35,444 nt of DNA from an uncultured bacterium (GCA_937139415.1 CAKZPS010000065.1:1-35444); one strand, 5' to 3'; positions 15,288-24,112 are shown, numbered from the stretch's first letter. Notes: generated by a model from the sequence alone, not told the origin. Program-made: numbers and translations.

Positions 15288-16622
15288 CTATTTTTCTATT
15301 TTGGTTGCCCTTCCAATTATGGTAACGACACCGACAAAGAGGGGGAGAAAAGCGACCAGGTAAAGGTAAGGAGCGTTTTCTTTCTTCAGCATGCGTACGG
15401 TGCGTTCGCTCTTTTCCTCCGGTTGTCCACTACCGCTTGAGACCAACGAAATTTGGTAATCGGTTTTGGGGAGATGAGGGGGGAGACTCACTTTATAGCT
15501 TTCAAAAGTAGGCTGATACCCCTTCTTTTTGAGCTCCTCATCGTACTGGATGATTTCGTATCCTAATTCCGGTCCGGGAATTTGCTTGACGAAATAGGGG
15601 GTTCTCTCCACGGTTTGGAGAATTTCTTTCCCCCTCCCGAAGAGGAGGGTAACGTTCTCTATGGGGTCAATATGGACCCATTTGAATCGCTCCAGGCGGC
15701 CAATCTCTTGGGGATCAACCAGTTTGTTGTAGTAGAGCTCGTTGTATTCTTCCTGTTTATAAGGGTTGAAGTAGAGGTCGTTTTTCCCCACCGCGTGGAT
15801 GATCCAAGACGGGTCGTCACAATTTTCTTTTTTCGTCCAGCGGTTACCGGGGATAATTTCATAACCTACACCACCCTTGCGGCGGGAAGTAAAAACGAAG
15901 AGTTTCTTTTCGCTCCCTTCGAAAATAGTCCCGTCGTCCCGACGCAAGCGAATTTCGTATTTCCCGGGAGGGAGGTTGAGGATAAACCCAGAAGCAGGTT
16001 CAGAGGTGTAAAAGTCGACAAAATCGGGGGCCTTGGGTTCTTTGGGAATGGGAATATTGAGCGGTCCTTCTTCGCCGGCTTCGCGACGTCTCCGTACCTC
16101 TTCAAAGAATCGGTTGAGTACTTCCCGGTATCGTTCCATGGCTTGGTAGTACTCACGGAGCTTTTGATTGAAGACGTCTACTGCCTGTTTGTACTTCTTA
16201 TAGTAATTCTCTGCCTCTTCGTCTAAGTACATGACCGCTTTCTCCGACCAATACCCCTTGGGATAGTAGAGAACGTATTTTTGTTCGGGTTGGGTGGCGA
16301 TAACTTTTCCGTTGTGCACAATCTCCAGTTTGCCGTTGATTCTCTCGTTGAGCGTACTGAAACCGGCCATATAGCGGCGGGTTATCGGCCAATAGTAGAC
16401 GATCGTTTTTACCGGGGTAACCACACTATTCTCATGGGCGATGAGGTAAATCGTGTCTTCGCTTTGGGGACAGAAATTCTTACTGAAGGAGGACCCGTTG
16501 AAAGAAGTGAGAGAATACACGAGTTGCTCTTTGAAAGGAGATTCTGGTTGGGCGATGGCCAACGATCCGCCAAGGGTGAGCATACCGACTAACAGTAATA
16601 CTCCGTACCGATACCACTTCAT
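15288..16622 (-). CDS. Large exported protein of the ABC-2 unit, C-terminal membrane anchor, unknown function
   Basis: This 444-residue protein has a signal peptide (MKWYRYGVLLLVGMLTLGGSLAIAQ), an extracytoplasmic region, and a C-terminal hydrophobic segment (about 420-437) followed by RATKIEK, predicting a tail anchored in the membrane. A central charged helical part (about 145-195, ENYYKKYKQAVDVFNQKLREYYQAMERYREVL) looks like a coiled coil. A Pro-Gly-Lys-Tyr beta region (LPPGKYEIRLRRDDG) resembles the PGKYxLxA motif of the other extracytoplasmic protein in this operon. I do not recognise a family. It overlaps the permease gene by 4 nt, so it is probably a dedicated partner of that transporter. 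Confidence 0.65.
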   Translation of the reverse strand: MKWYRYGVLLLVGMLTLGGSLAIAQPESPFKEQLVYSLTSFNGSSFSKNFCPQSEDTIYLIAHENSVVTPVKTIVYYWPITRRYMAGFSTLNERINGKLEIVHNGKVIATQPEQKYVLYYPKGYWSEKAVMYLDEEAENYYKKYKQAVDVFNQKLREYYQAMERYREVLNRFFEEVRRRREAGEEGPLNIPIPKEPKAPDFVDFYTSEPASGFILNLPPGKYEIRLRRDDGTIFEGSEKKLFVFTSRRKGGVGYEIIPGNRWTKKENCDDPSWIIHAVGKNDLYFNPYKQEEYNELYYNKLVDPQEIGRLERFKWVHIDPIENVTLLFGRGKEILQTVERTPYFVKQIPGPELGYEIIQYDEELKKKGYQPTFESYKVSLPPHLPKTDYQISLVSSGSGQPEEKSERTVRMLKKENAPYLYLVAFLPLFVGVVTIIGRATKIEK

Positions 16623-17440
16623 GCTTTGACCCCCCTCTTCCCCATGGTGTAAATGGAGAGAAAAACGAATACGAGCGAGTAAATCACGCAGTAGAGCACG
16701 TGGGTAACGTAGAGCGTCCGATTTTCGAGGATGACGCTATCTAACCCTCTACTCAGGTAGGCAAAAGGAGAAATCCAATTAATTCCTCGGAAGAGGTAAG
16801 AGGTGGTTTGGCGCAGGTAGAGGAGTGACGGGGAGAGCGACTCTTTTTCGATCCCGAGGAGCATATTGTAAACGAACTGAATGGCGAGAAAGGCACCCAA
16901 AATGGCCATGAGGGTGATGATGGAGCTCCGCATTCTCCCGGTGAGTGAGGAGATAAAGAGTCCGAAACTCACCACACAGGAGATGAGGAAAATACCCATA
17001 ATGAGTGCTTTTGCGAGCCCGATGGTAAAACCGAGGTTGGTGAGAACGCTTGCCACATAGAAGTAGAGAGCGGTGAAAGCCAGGGCCAGGATTCCCAAGG
17101 TGAGATCTTTGAGGTATCTACTCCACAGAAAACTCGCCGGTGTTACCGGTCCGTAGAAGAGCACCTCTAAGGTTCCCTGCTCGCGCTCCCGGGAAATGGA
17201 GATCGCCGACATGATCACGAGATAGAGAGAGATGACGATGAGGGTAATGTAGAGGGGATAGTTCAACGGAAAGGCAGAGACTAAAATATCTTCCTCGCGG
17301 ATGGCATCCAGGAAATTTTTGAGGAGGAAAGAAGAAGCAAGGAAAGAGGCGAAAATCGCTCCGTAATACCCCCAACTATACAGAGCGTAAAGTAAATCCC
17401 GTTTCAAGAGAGTCTTCATCACTTTGCCGTTTTTCATCAT
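16619..17440 (-). CDS. ABC-2 type transporter permease
   Basis: This 273-residue permease has six membrane spans. The ABC-2 pattern includes a large first extracytoplasmic loop (FLLKNFLDAIREEDILVSAFPLN) and the conserved ISISREREQGTLEVLFYGPVTPASFLWSRYLKD segment, which is the coupling region before the third span. These permeases move polysaccharides, lipids, drugs or proteins outward, or act mechanically in gliding (GldF-like). The nearest matches in layout are GldF/NosY-type proteins. It has 4-nt overlaps on both sides, making it the third gene of a four-gene unit with the ATPase at 18146-19102. Confidence 0.85.
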   Translation of the reverse strand: MMKNGKVMKTLLKRDLLYALYSWGYYGAIFASFLASSFLLKNFLDAIREEDILVSAFPLNYPLYITLIVISLYLVIMSAISISREREQGTLEVLFYGPVTPASFLWSRYLKDLTLGILALAFTALYFYVASVLTNLGFTIGLAKALIMGIFLISCVVSFGLFISSLTGRMRSSIITLMAILGAFLAIQFVYNMLLGIEKESLSPSLLYLRQTTSYLFRGINWISPFAYLSRGLDSVILENRTLYVTHVLYCVIYSLVFVFLSIYTMGKRGVKA

Positions 17441-18159
17441 TGTGCGCCTTCCTCCTTTAACTTGAGTTCCACATCCTCAATGGTATCCTCAAAATCACCC
17501 TGAGGGGTGTGCAGGAGGAGCTCCAAGAGGCCATACTGTTCTTTCTCCTCTACTTGGATTTTACTCCAGGGAATGAGACCTTTATTACGGGCGAGATAAG
17601 CCTTGGGATCCCAGAAGAGCTCGATGGGACCGGAAAAGATGGGCCTCCCACGAGAGAAATTGTCTGCGTCTCCTTCTCGAACGTAGAGTTTCCCCTCTAA
17701 TTGGAGAGGTAAGCCGGGAAAATCAGAAATACCTACTCCTTGGGCATCTTTGAACCGGATTTCGATTTCAATCCCCCGGTTGGTGGGATCGGTAAAACAA
17801 ATGATGCCAGCTAAGCCCGGTATTTCTTTTCCTTCCATAGTGAAGTCGAAAACATTCTCGCCTCGCTTGATTTCTAACTCTTGCGTGACGGGGTGGTAAT
17901 GAGGAGCTTCGGCGGTGAGGGTATATTTCCCTGGGGGGAGATGGGTGATTCTATACTCTTTGCTTTGGAAGAGAATGTCCGAGCGCCCCCCAATGTTTAA
18001 GGTTAATTTTCGGACCACGTCTTGCGAGTAGAGATCGGTGACCTTTCCTTTGAGAATTCCGTAAGGTACTCGAGTGGTGAAATAAGAAACCACTAAGAGG
18101 AAGATGATAACGATACCGAGAAGTGAAGCGACAAGGATTGCCATTCTATTTCTTTTCAT
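17437..18159 (-). CDS. Membrane-anchored extracytoplasmic protein with carboxypeptidase-regulatory-like domain
   Basis: This 240-residue protein has one N-terminal membrane segment (about residues 6-28) and an external part. From about residue 33 to 105 it shows a CarboxypepD_reg/PEGA-like beta-sandwich: GILKGKVTDLYSQDVVRKLTLNIGG, then the classic ITHLPPGKYTLTAEAPHYHPVTQELEIKRGEN. The remainder (about 115-240) is beta-rich and unrecognised. ATG 18159 is chosen because it gives a normal signal-anchor (MKRNRMAILVASLLG) and has a purine-rich GGGGGGAAG upstream. It overlaps the ATPase gene by 14 nt and the permease by 4 nt. It may act as an extracytoplasmic adaptor for the transporter. Confidence 0.7.
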   Translation of the reverse strand: MKRNRMAILVASLLGIVIIFLLVVSYFTTRVPYGILKGKVTDLYSQDVVRKLTLNIGGRSDILFQSKEYRITHLPPGKYTLTAEAPHYHPVTQELEIKRGENVFDFTMEGKEIPGLAGIICFTDPTNRGIEIEIRFKDAQGVGISDFPGLPLQLEGKLYVREGDADNFSRGRPIFSGPIELFWDPKAYLARNKGLIPWSKIQVEEKEQYGLLELLLHTPQGDFEDTIEDVELKLKEEGAQ

Positions 18160-19102
18160 GAGTGTCTTCCCCCCGTGTGAGAAGTGAAACATTTTGCTGG
18201 GTAATGGTAATAAAAGCCTCCTCTAAGCTCATTTCTTTCGTTTTCATGGCCAAGATCAAAAAACCTTTCTCATAGAAGAAACGGGAGATTTCGCCTCGGT
18301 GGTCACGGTCGGTTTCGAGTTCTACTTCGATCCGGTGTCCTTCGGCGTGCCAATTTTTGACGAAGGGAAATTGGGTCAGTTCCTTCCCGACCTCGCTGAT
18401 CTCCCGGTTCAATTCGATCTCTAAGAGGATGGTATCGGTGAGTTTCCGTTTGATATTTTCCATGGTATCTTCTGCTAAGAGTTTTCCGCGATTGATGATG
18501 GCCACCTTTTTGCACAGTCGCTCTACCTCGGAGAGGAGGTGAGAGGAAACGAAAACGGTTCGGCCTAAACGGTTTTCCTCTTCAATGAGGTCACGAATTT
18601 GTTTGATGCTCGTAGGGTCTAAATTGGCCACTGGTTCGTCGAGGATCAGGAGTTCTGGGTCATGCAAGAGAGCTCGGGCAAAAGCGAGTTTCTGCTGCAT
18701 CCCTTTGGAATAGGCACCCAGCTTCTTATTCCGATCGTTGGAGAGGCCTACTGCCTCAAGGAGGCTATCAATGCGCTTTTGCGAGTTCGGAACTTGGTAG
18801 AGTTCGGCGAAAAAGATCAAGTATTCTTGAGCGGTCATTTCTTTGTAAAAGTATTGGTTTTCTGCTACCACGCCGATTCTCCTTTTCACCGCTACATTCC
18901 GAGGATGAAAAGGTTCACCCAAGAGGTAAATCTCTCCCTTAGTTGGAGGGATGAGACCGAGGAGCATCATAATCGTGGTGCTCTTCCCCGCTCCGTTGGG
19001 ACCAAGAAACCCGTAAATATCACCCTTTTCTACCCGGAGATCGAGGTTATCTACTGCCTTAAAACCGTTGAATTCTTTGGTGAGCCCGATGGTCTGAATC
19101 AT
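18146..19102 (-). CDS. ABC-2 type transporter ATP-binding protein
   Basis: This 318-residue ATPase has Walker A GPNGAGKS (34-41), Q-loop VVAENQYFYKEMTA, signature YSKGMQQ, Walker B LLILDEPVANLD and switch His in VSSHLLSEVE. A C-terminal extension (about 225-318) is typical of the CcmA/GldA/NosF class. It energises the permease encoded two genes downstream. It is the first gene of the minus-strand unit. The upstream region contains AT-rich stretches (TATAAA, TACTAT on the minus strand), but no convincing -35/-10 pair. Confidence 0.9.
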   Translation of the reverse strand: MIQTIGLTKEFNGFKAVDNLDLRVEKGDIYGFLGPNGAGKSTTIMMLLGLIPPTKGEIYLLGEPFHPRNVAVKRRIGVVAENQYFYKEMTAQEYLIFFAELYQVPNSQKRIDSLLEAVGLSNDRNKKLGAYSKGMQQKLAFARALLHDPELLILDEPVANLDPTSIKQIRDLIEEENRLGRTVFVSSHLLSEVERLCKKVAIINRGKLLAEDTMENIKRKLTDTILLEIELNREISEVGKELTQFPFVKNWHAEGHRIEVELETDRDHRGEISRFFYEKGFLILAMKTKEMSLEEAFITITQQNVSLLTRGEDTHEKK

Positions 19103-19236
19103 AAAGCATTCTTCAACCTCCCTTCCTTCATATCATAGTATTTTTTATATCGCTCAGAAGTTCCCAAAAAATCGTCCCTTCTCTTAGTGTAGACACGAAA
19201 AAGGAGGATGTCAATTTACTCCCTTTTCTCCTCTCA

Positions 19237-19265
19237 TTGACAGTTAGTAGTGAAAAAAATAGAAT
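19237..19265 (+). promoter_or_regulatory. Near-consensus sigma70-type promoter of the CUT2 sugar operon
   Basis: TTGACA (19237-19242), a 17-nt spacer, then TAGAAT (19260-19265). This is the best -35/-10 pair in the window. The start codon is at 19297 with AAGGAGGTG between. An imperfect inverted pair, AGGAGG near 19203 and CTCCTC near 19229, lies just upstream. Confidence 0.85.
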
Positions 19266-19296
19266 AGAAAGGGGATATTTTAAGGAGGTGGATGGA

Positions 19297-20313
19297 ATGA
19301 AGTGGTTTTGGTTTCTTCTCGTTGTGGTGCTCGGTGTCGTGAGCCTCGTGGGTGTTTCCTTCGCTCAAGAGAAATACGAGATCGCCGTAGTGGTAAAGAT
19401 TGCAGGGATTCCTTGGTTTAACCGTATGGCAGAAGGAGTCGATCAAGCGGCGAAGGAATTGGGTGTCAATGCTTACCTCATCGGTCCTTCCACCGCCGAT
19501 CCTGCACCTCAGGTGCAGATGGTGGAAGATTTGGTTACGCGCGGGGTAGATGCGATTTGTGTAGTACCGAACGATGCGAAGGCTTTAGTTCCCGTGTTTA
19601 CCAGGGCTCGTGAGAAGGGAATTGTCGTTCTCACTCATGAATCTCCTTTCGAAACCGAGGCTATCGATTGGGACGTAGAAACCATCGACAGCGTTCAGTA
19701 CGGTAAAAACCCTGTTGACGCCATCGTGCGAGAGCTGGAAGAGAGTGGAGAAATCAGTAAGTATAGCCCTGAGAACCCTGCCGGTTTTGTCATGTTGGTG
19801 GGTAGTCTCACCGTGCCTCTCCACAACTTCTGGGCAGATGTGGCCTTAGAGTACGCGAAAGAGAAGTATCCTTTCCTAAAAGAGTTGACTTCTCGTCTTC
19901 CCACCGCAGAGAGTGTTGAGGCCTCGCGGGCGGCAGTATTGGACCTCATGACTACTTACGGTGAGCAGTTCAAGGCAGTGATCGGATGGGGGAGTCTGGG
20001 ACCGATCGGTGCGGCACAGGCGGTAGCAGAAAAGGGTATGGAAAATAAGGTCATCGTGGTTGGAAGTGCCATTCCTTCTACGGTGGCGCCGTATCTTGCT
20101 ACCGGGGCAGTCGACTGGGCGCAACTTTGGGATCCCAAAGATGCTGGCTACGCTATGGTGTATATTGCCAAACAAATTTTGGATGGGAAAGAAATTAAAC
20201 CGGGCTTGGAGATTCCAAGTCTTGGAACTATTGACGTTCAGGATAAGGTTATTATCGTCAACCAGACCAAGATCATGGGGAACGCCGAAGCTGCAGAAAA
20301 GCTCGGATTCTAA
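19297..20313 (+). CDS. CUT2 sugar ABC transporter substrate-binding protein (RhaS/LsrB-like)
   Basis: This 338-residue protein has a signal peptide (MKWFWFLLVVVLGVVSLVGVSFAQ) and a peripla_BP_4 fold. The KIAGIPWFNRMAEGVDQAAKELGV opening is typical of the autoinducer-2/rhamnose-binding group (LsrB, RhaS), followed by VEDLVTRGVDAICVVPNDAKALVPV. The start is fixed by AAGGAGGTG (19282-19290), 6 nt away. Downstream genes supply a two-domain ATPase and two separate permeases, the same subunit layout as Lsr or Rha systems. The substrate cannot be assigned further. A strong hairpin follows the gene. Confidence 0.9.
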   Translation: MKWFWFLLVVVLGVVSLVGVSFAQEKYEIAVVVKIAGIPWFNRMAEGVDQAAKELGVNAYLIGPSTADPAPQVQMVEDLVTRGVDAICVVPNDAKALVPVFTRAREKGIVVLTHESPFETEAIDWDVETIDSVQYGKNPVDAIVRELEESGEISKYSPENPAGFVMLVGSLTVPLHNFWADVALEYAKEKYPFLKELTSRLPTAESVEASRAAVLDLMTTYGEQFKAVIGWGSLGPIGAAQAVAEKGMENKVIVVGSAIPSTVAPYLATGAVDWAQLWDPKDAGYAMVYIAKQILDGKEIKPGLEIPSLGTIDVQDKVIIVNQTKIMGNAEAAEKLGF

Positions 20314-20327
20314 AAGCTTCTCATTCT

Positions 20328-20365
20328 ATGCTCTTGGGGGAAGGTCTTCCCCCAAGAGCATTTTT
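20328..20365 (+). terminator. Terminator/attenuator between binding protein and ATPase genes
   Basis: A perfect 15-bp stem (ATGCTCTTGGGGGAA 20328-20342 with its complement 20347-20361) has a GGTC loop and T5 at 20361-20365. It lies 14 nt after the binding-protein stop and 11 nt before the ATPase start, so it should give partial read-through. Confidence 0.9.
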
Positions 20366-20376
20366 GAGGCATTCCC

Positions 20377-21894
20377 ATGGAATCCGCTGTGAACCAACCT
20401 GTTTCGGAAAAGGAACCCTTTTTACTCTTGCGACAGGTGAGTAAACGCTTCGGAGGGGTGCGAGCCTTAGACAAGGTTGATTTTGAAATTATCCGGGGCG
20501 AAGTCCATTGTCTCGTGGGAGAAAATGGTTCGGGGAAGAGTACCCTGGTCAAAATCGTGACCGGGGTGGTCGCTCCGGAGGGAGGAGCAGAGATGGTTAT
20601 CGATGGGAAACCGTATTCCTCTCTCCGTCCTTTCGAAGCCTATCGTTTGGGTATCCACGTGGTCCATCAAGACCTCTCTCTGTTCCCCAATCTTTCGGTG
20701 GCCGAGAACATTGCTTCACACTTCTACCTTGAGCCTCGCTCTTTCGTGGATTGGAAGAAGATCCGCAAGCGGGGAATGGAAGTGATGGAGAAATTGGGAA
20801 TTACCCTCCATCCGGATACGGAAGTGCGCAAACTCTCGGTTGCCGATCAGCAGCTCGTGGCGATATGTCGAGCCATCGCCAGTGATGCCCGGCTCATCAT
20901 TCTGGATGAACCGACTTCTTCCCTCACCTGGAAAGAGGTGAATCGTCTCTTTGCCTTCCTCCGAGAACTCAAAAGCAAGGGGATTGCCGTTCTCTTCATC
21001 AGTCATCGTCTCGATGAAGTTCTGGAGATTGGAGACCGGGTGACGGTTATCCGTGACGGGAAAAAGGTGGGAACTTTTGTGGCGCAAGGATTGACCCGTG
21101 ACGAGCTCTCCTTTCTCATGACCGGGAAAAAGCTTGCCTTTACGCGGGAGGTTATGCTTCAAGAGAATCGACCAGAAATCCTCCGGGTGGAGCGTTTGAG
21201 TCGTACCAACCAGTACCATGAAGTTTCCTTTACCCTTCGGAGGGGGGAAGTGTTGGGTCTCATCGGTCCGCGGGGTTCGGGACGGACGGAAATTGCTCTC
21301 TCCCTTTTCGGTTTGAACCCTCCGGATGAGGGGGCGATTTTTGTGGACGGAAAGAGATTCCGTGCCCGTTCGGTGCAGGAAGCCATCCAATACGGGATCG
21401 GATACGTTCCCGAGAATCGCTTGTTGCAGGGCTTGGTTTTGGATCAGAGCGTGGAGAACAATTTGGTCATTACCGTTTTTGAGCAACTGAAGAGACGAGG
21501 ACTTTTCGTTCCTCCTCGGGAAAAGCACGCCTTTGCCGAAGAAACGGTGCTGGCCTTCGGAATTAAAGTGGCCGATATCGAAGCGCCGGTACGCTCTCTT
21601 TCTGGAGGCAACCAGCAAAAAGTGGTCCTCGCCAAGTGGATTCTCACCGAACCCAAGATTCTCATCCTCGATACTCCCACCCATGGAGTGGATGTAGGGG
21701 CTAAAGAGAGTATTTATCAGTCGATTATAGAGCTCGTCGGGAAGGACTTGAGCATCATTCTCATTTCCGATGAGGAACAAGAAGTGAGGTTAGTGTGTGA
21801 CCGAATTTTGGTCATGAAGGGTGGGAAGATTGTGAAAGAGTTTTCCCCTGGTACGATGACTGAAGACGATTTACGTCAGAGCATTCGAGAGTGA
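20377..21894 (+). CDS. CUT2 sugar ABC transporter ATPase, two-domain (RbsA/LsrA-like)
   Basis: This 505-residue protein has two nucleotide-binding domains. Domain 1: Walker A GENGSGKS (48-55), signature LSVADQQLV, Walker B LIILDEPTSSL, switch His in FISHRLDEV. Domain 2: degenerate Walker A GPRGSGRT, signature LSGGNQQKVVLAKWI, and Walker B ILILDTPTHGVDVG, where the catalytic Glu is replaced by Thr. Domain 2 lacks the P-loop Lys, as is usual in this family, so only domain 1 is expected to hydrolyse ATP efficiently. It follows the attenuator hairpin and precedes the first permease by 13 nt. Confidence 0.95.
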   Translation: MESAVNQPVSEKEPFLLLRQVSKRFGGVRALDKVDFEIIRGEVHCLVGENGSGKSTLVKIVTGVVAPEGGAEMVIDGKPYSSLRPFEAYRLGIHVVHQDLSLFPNLSVAENIASHFYLEPRSFVDWKKIRKRGMEVMEKLGITLHPDTEVRKLSVADQQLVAICRAIASDARLIILDEPTSSLTWKEVNRLFAFLRELKSKGIAVLFISHRLDEVLEIGDRVTVIRDGKKVGTFVAQGLTRDELSFLMTGKKLAFTREVMLQENRPEILRVERLSRTNQYHEVSFTLRRGEVLGLIGPRGSGRTEIALSLFGLNPPDEGAIFVDGKRFRARSVQEAIQYGIGYVPENRLLQGLVLDQSVENNLVITVFEQLKRRGLFVPPREKHAFAEETVLAFGIKVADIEAPVRSLSGGNQQKVVLAKWILTEPKILILDTPTHGVDVGAKESIYQSIIELVGKDLSIILISDEEQEVRLVCDRILVMKGGKIVKEFSPGTMTEDDLRQSIRE

Positions 21895-21907
21895 AAGAAG
21901 AAGGCTT

Positions 21908-22927
21908 ATGAAGATACCTTGGAAGATCCAAAGACAAACGGAATGGTACCTCCTCTTTGTGATTATCGTTCTCTCTGCCTTTCTCACCGTGGTGAATCCT
22001 AAATTTTTCACTCTGGAGAATATTTTCGATTTTCTGCGGAATAACTCCTTCTTGGGAATCGTGGCTTTAGGGGAACTCGTGGTCTTGATTTCCGGTGGTA
22101 TCGATGTATCCTTCACCGCCATTGCTACTGTTGCCCAATACCTTATGGGTCTCGTAATCAGTACTACCATGGTCAATAATGTGCTCCTTGCTTTCCTCAT
22201 CCCCATCCCCATCGGTATTGCCTTGGGAGCAGTGAACGGGGTTTTAGTGTACTATACCCGAGTCCATCCGGTGATTATCACCATTTCTACCTTGAATTTT
22301 TACTATGGGGTCTTAATGTTCCTGACTAAGGGAACGTGGATTTATAAATTTCCTCCCGCTTTCCGGGAATTCGCCAAGCTCAAGGTTGTTACCTTCATGG
22401 GAGCACAGGGAGTTCCCTTTGGCTTTTCTTTTTTCACCCTTCTCTGGATTATTTTGGGTTTCTTCACTTTCGTCGTTCTCCGCTATCTGACCATAGGGAG
22501 GAAAATCTATGCGGTGGGGGGAAACCTCGAAGCAGCCCGCAGGGCCGGTTTCAACATCTTTCGGGTCCAACTTTTCGTGTATTCCTATATTGGACTTCTT
22601 GCCGGAATTGCTGGCTTCGTCCATGCCCAGCTCAATCAGATGATTCAGCCTAATGCCATTGTGGGGAGGGAACTCGACGTTATTGCCGCTACCATTCTCG
22701 GTGGGGCGAGTATCTTCGGTGGTTCCGGAACGGTGTGGGGGGCATTTCTTGGCGTACTCCTCATCGCCATTATCAAGAATGGTCTCATTCTCATGAAGGC
22801 TTCCGCATACTGGCATGAAGTCATTATGGGGTCGATCATCGTTCTTGCGGCAAGTATCAGTGCTTACCAGCGGAAATTGCAGATAAGGAGGGAGAAAGGG
22901 CGCTTTGCTGAAGAACAAATCTTTTAG
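21908..22927 (+). CDS. CUT2 sugar ABC transporter permease 1 (RbsC/LsrC-like)
   Basis: This 339-residue protein has eight to ten membrane spans with BPD_transp_2 signatures: ELVVLISGGIDVSFTAIA, LGAVNGVLVYYTRVHPVIITISTLNFYYG and the C-terminal GRELDVIAATILGGASIFGGSGTVWGAFLGVLL. The ATG at 21908 follows AAGAAGAAGG. Its 3' end overlaps the second permease by 23 nt. Together with that permease it forms a heterodimeric channel, as in Lsr and Rha systems. Confidence 0.92.
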   Translation: MKIPWKIQRQTEWYLLFVIIVLSAFLTVVNPKFFTLENIFDFLRNNSFLGIVALGELVVLISGGIDVSFTAIATVAQYLMGLVISTTMVNNVLLAFLIPIPIGIALGAVNGVLVYYTRVHPVIITISTLNFYYGVLMFLTKGTWIYKFPPAFREFAKLKVVTFMGAQGVPFGFSFFTLLWIILGFFTFVVLRYLTIGRKIYAVGGNLEAARRAGFNIFRVQLFVYSYIGLLAGIAGFVHAQLNQMIQPNAIVGRELDVIAATILGGASIFGGSGTVWGAFLGVLLIAIIKNGLILMKASAYWHEVIMGSIIVLAASISAYQRKLQIRREKGRFAEEQIF

Positions 22928-23858
22928 AGTAAGAGATATGCAAATTGTGGCTTTGATGGTTCTTTTGGGTGTCCTTTTCGCTTTGATGGCTTTTCTCACC
23001 CAGGGGAAACTCTTAGAAGCGCAGAGTTTTCAAGCCATTGCTTTTCAAATGCCTCTTTTAGGGCTTTTAACCTTGGCACAAATGGGACCCATGTTATCGG
23101 GAGGCATTGATCTCTCCATCATTGCTACCGCCAATTTGGTGAGTATCGTCATGGCTCTGAGCATGACCCAGTTTTTCCCCGCTTTACAGGCTCCCTTTGC
23201 CATTCTCCTGGGCTTGGGGTTGTCGCTCCTTTTGGGAATACTCAAGGGCTTTTTCATTGCTCTCGTTTCGGTGCCGGCCATCATTGCCACTTTGGGTCTC
23301 ATGATTTTCATCCGGGGGTTGGCTTTGGTGATCACCCGAGGGTACGTCATCGCCGGTTTCCCCCCGGATTTCCTCTTCATCGGTAATGGAACGGTGGTGG
23401 GCATTCCCGTTCCCTTTCTCGTTTTCGCTATTTTTGCCTCGCTCATGTACCTTCTCCTCTCTCGGACCCAATTCGGTTTAGAACTCTACCTTTTCGGATC
23501 AAATCCGGTAGCCACCCTCTTTTCGGGGGTCAATAACCGTAAGGTGGTCTTCCGTACCTATCTTTTGTCGAGCTTCCTTGCCGGGATAGCCTCGTGCGTT
23601 ATGGCTTCACGTTTCAATGCTGCACAAGCCGATTACGGAGAGTCCTACCTCCTTTTGACTGTTCTCGCTTGTGTGTTAGGAGGGGTCAGCCCTTCCGGTG
23701 GTTCAGGGAGAGTGTGGGGTATTGTGGTTTCGGTCGTGGTTTTACAAGTTGTGGCTACCGGCTTTAATTTGCTCGGCTTTAGTTCCCATCTTGCGAGTGC
23801 CTTGTGGGGCATGATTCTCTTAGGAGTAGTGCTCTTTAACCGCTTATTCTTGGCCTGA
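22905..23858 (+). CDS. CUT2 sugar ABC transporter permease 2 (RbsC/LsrD-like)
   Basis: This 317-residue paralogue of the preceding permease has GPMLSGGIDLSIIATANLVSIVMAL, FIALVSVPAIIATLGLMIFIRGLALVITRGYVI and GGVSPSGGSGRVWGIVVSVVVLQV. The start could be TTG 22905 (behind AAAGGG) or ATG 22938; the longer form is listed. The final span ends near the C-terminus (MILLGVVLFNRLFLA). It closes the operon. After the stop there is only a weak hairpin with T6 at 23909-23914. Confidence 0.9.
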   Translation: MLKNKSFRVRDMQIVALMVLLGVLFALMAFLTQGKLLEAQSFQAIAFQMPLLGLLTLAQMGPMLSGGIDLSIIATANLVSIVMALSMTQFFPALQAPFAILLGLGLSLLLGILKGFFIALVSVPAIIATLGLMIFIRGLALVITRGYVIAGFPPDFLFIGNGTVVGIPVPFLVFAIFASLMYLLLSRTQFGLELYLFGSNPVATLFSGVNNRKVVFRTYLLSSFLAGIASCVMASRFNAAQADYGESYLLLTVLACVLGGVSPSGGSGRVWGIVVSVVVLQVVATGFNLLGFSSHLASALWGMILLGVVLFNRLFLA

Positions 23859-24024
23859 TTTTTGCGGTTTCGAGGTGATTGCCAAAATCGAAGGGACTCC
23901 CTGGGAACTTTTTTGCATTTTGCCGGTATAGACATGGTAAGAAATTTTATCATGGAAGGTGAGAGGGGCAAAAAAGTTGGAGGAGAGGTCTTGATTTTTG
24001 TTTCCTTTCTGAATATTATCTTAT

Positions 24025-24112
24025 GAAGTTTGGAGTCACCCGGGGGCTGACCGAGTGCTGCATCGACCCCCCCCGGGCTCCCCCTCCTTAAGGTCACCGG
24101 TGGGAGAACTTC
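24025..24112 (-). ncRNA. Candidate structured RNA, three-way junction, unassigned
   Basis: Three helices fit with almost no unpaired junction bases. P1 is GAAGTT 24025-24030 with AACTTC 24107-24112. P2 is CCCGGGGG 24039-24046 with CCCCCGGG 24070-24077. P3 is CTCCC 24078-24082 with GGGAG 24102-24106. P2 and P3 abut directly, as do P3 and P1; the only linker is the 8-nt stretch 24031-24038. An extra AT-rich 9-bp stem (24114-24122 with 24135-24143) lies beside it. The GC-rich block stands out from AT-rich surroundings. Strand is inferred from the promoter at 24130-24159. It does not match any riboswitch, tRNA or SRP RNA consensus I know. It could also be a repeat element. Confidence 0.4.

Noticed and set aside
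20716-21780. Long antisense open frame opposite the two-domain ATPase
   Set aside because: A shadow of a strongly conserved gene; no family features, and His/Asn-rich composition typical of antisense frames.
24025-24112. SRP RNA, tRNA, hammerhead or SAH-type riboswitch for the structured block
   Set aside because: No GGAA/AGCAG SRP apical loop, no T-arm or acceptor pattern, no CUGAUGA plus GAAA core. Only a CCGAG-UGCUGCA stretch recalls the SAH riboswitch, and no gene lies downstream.
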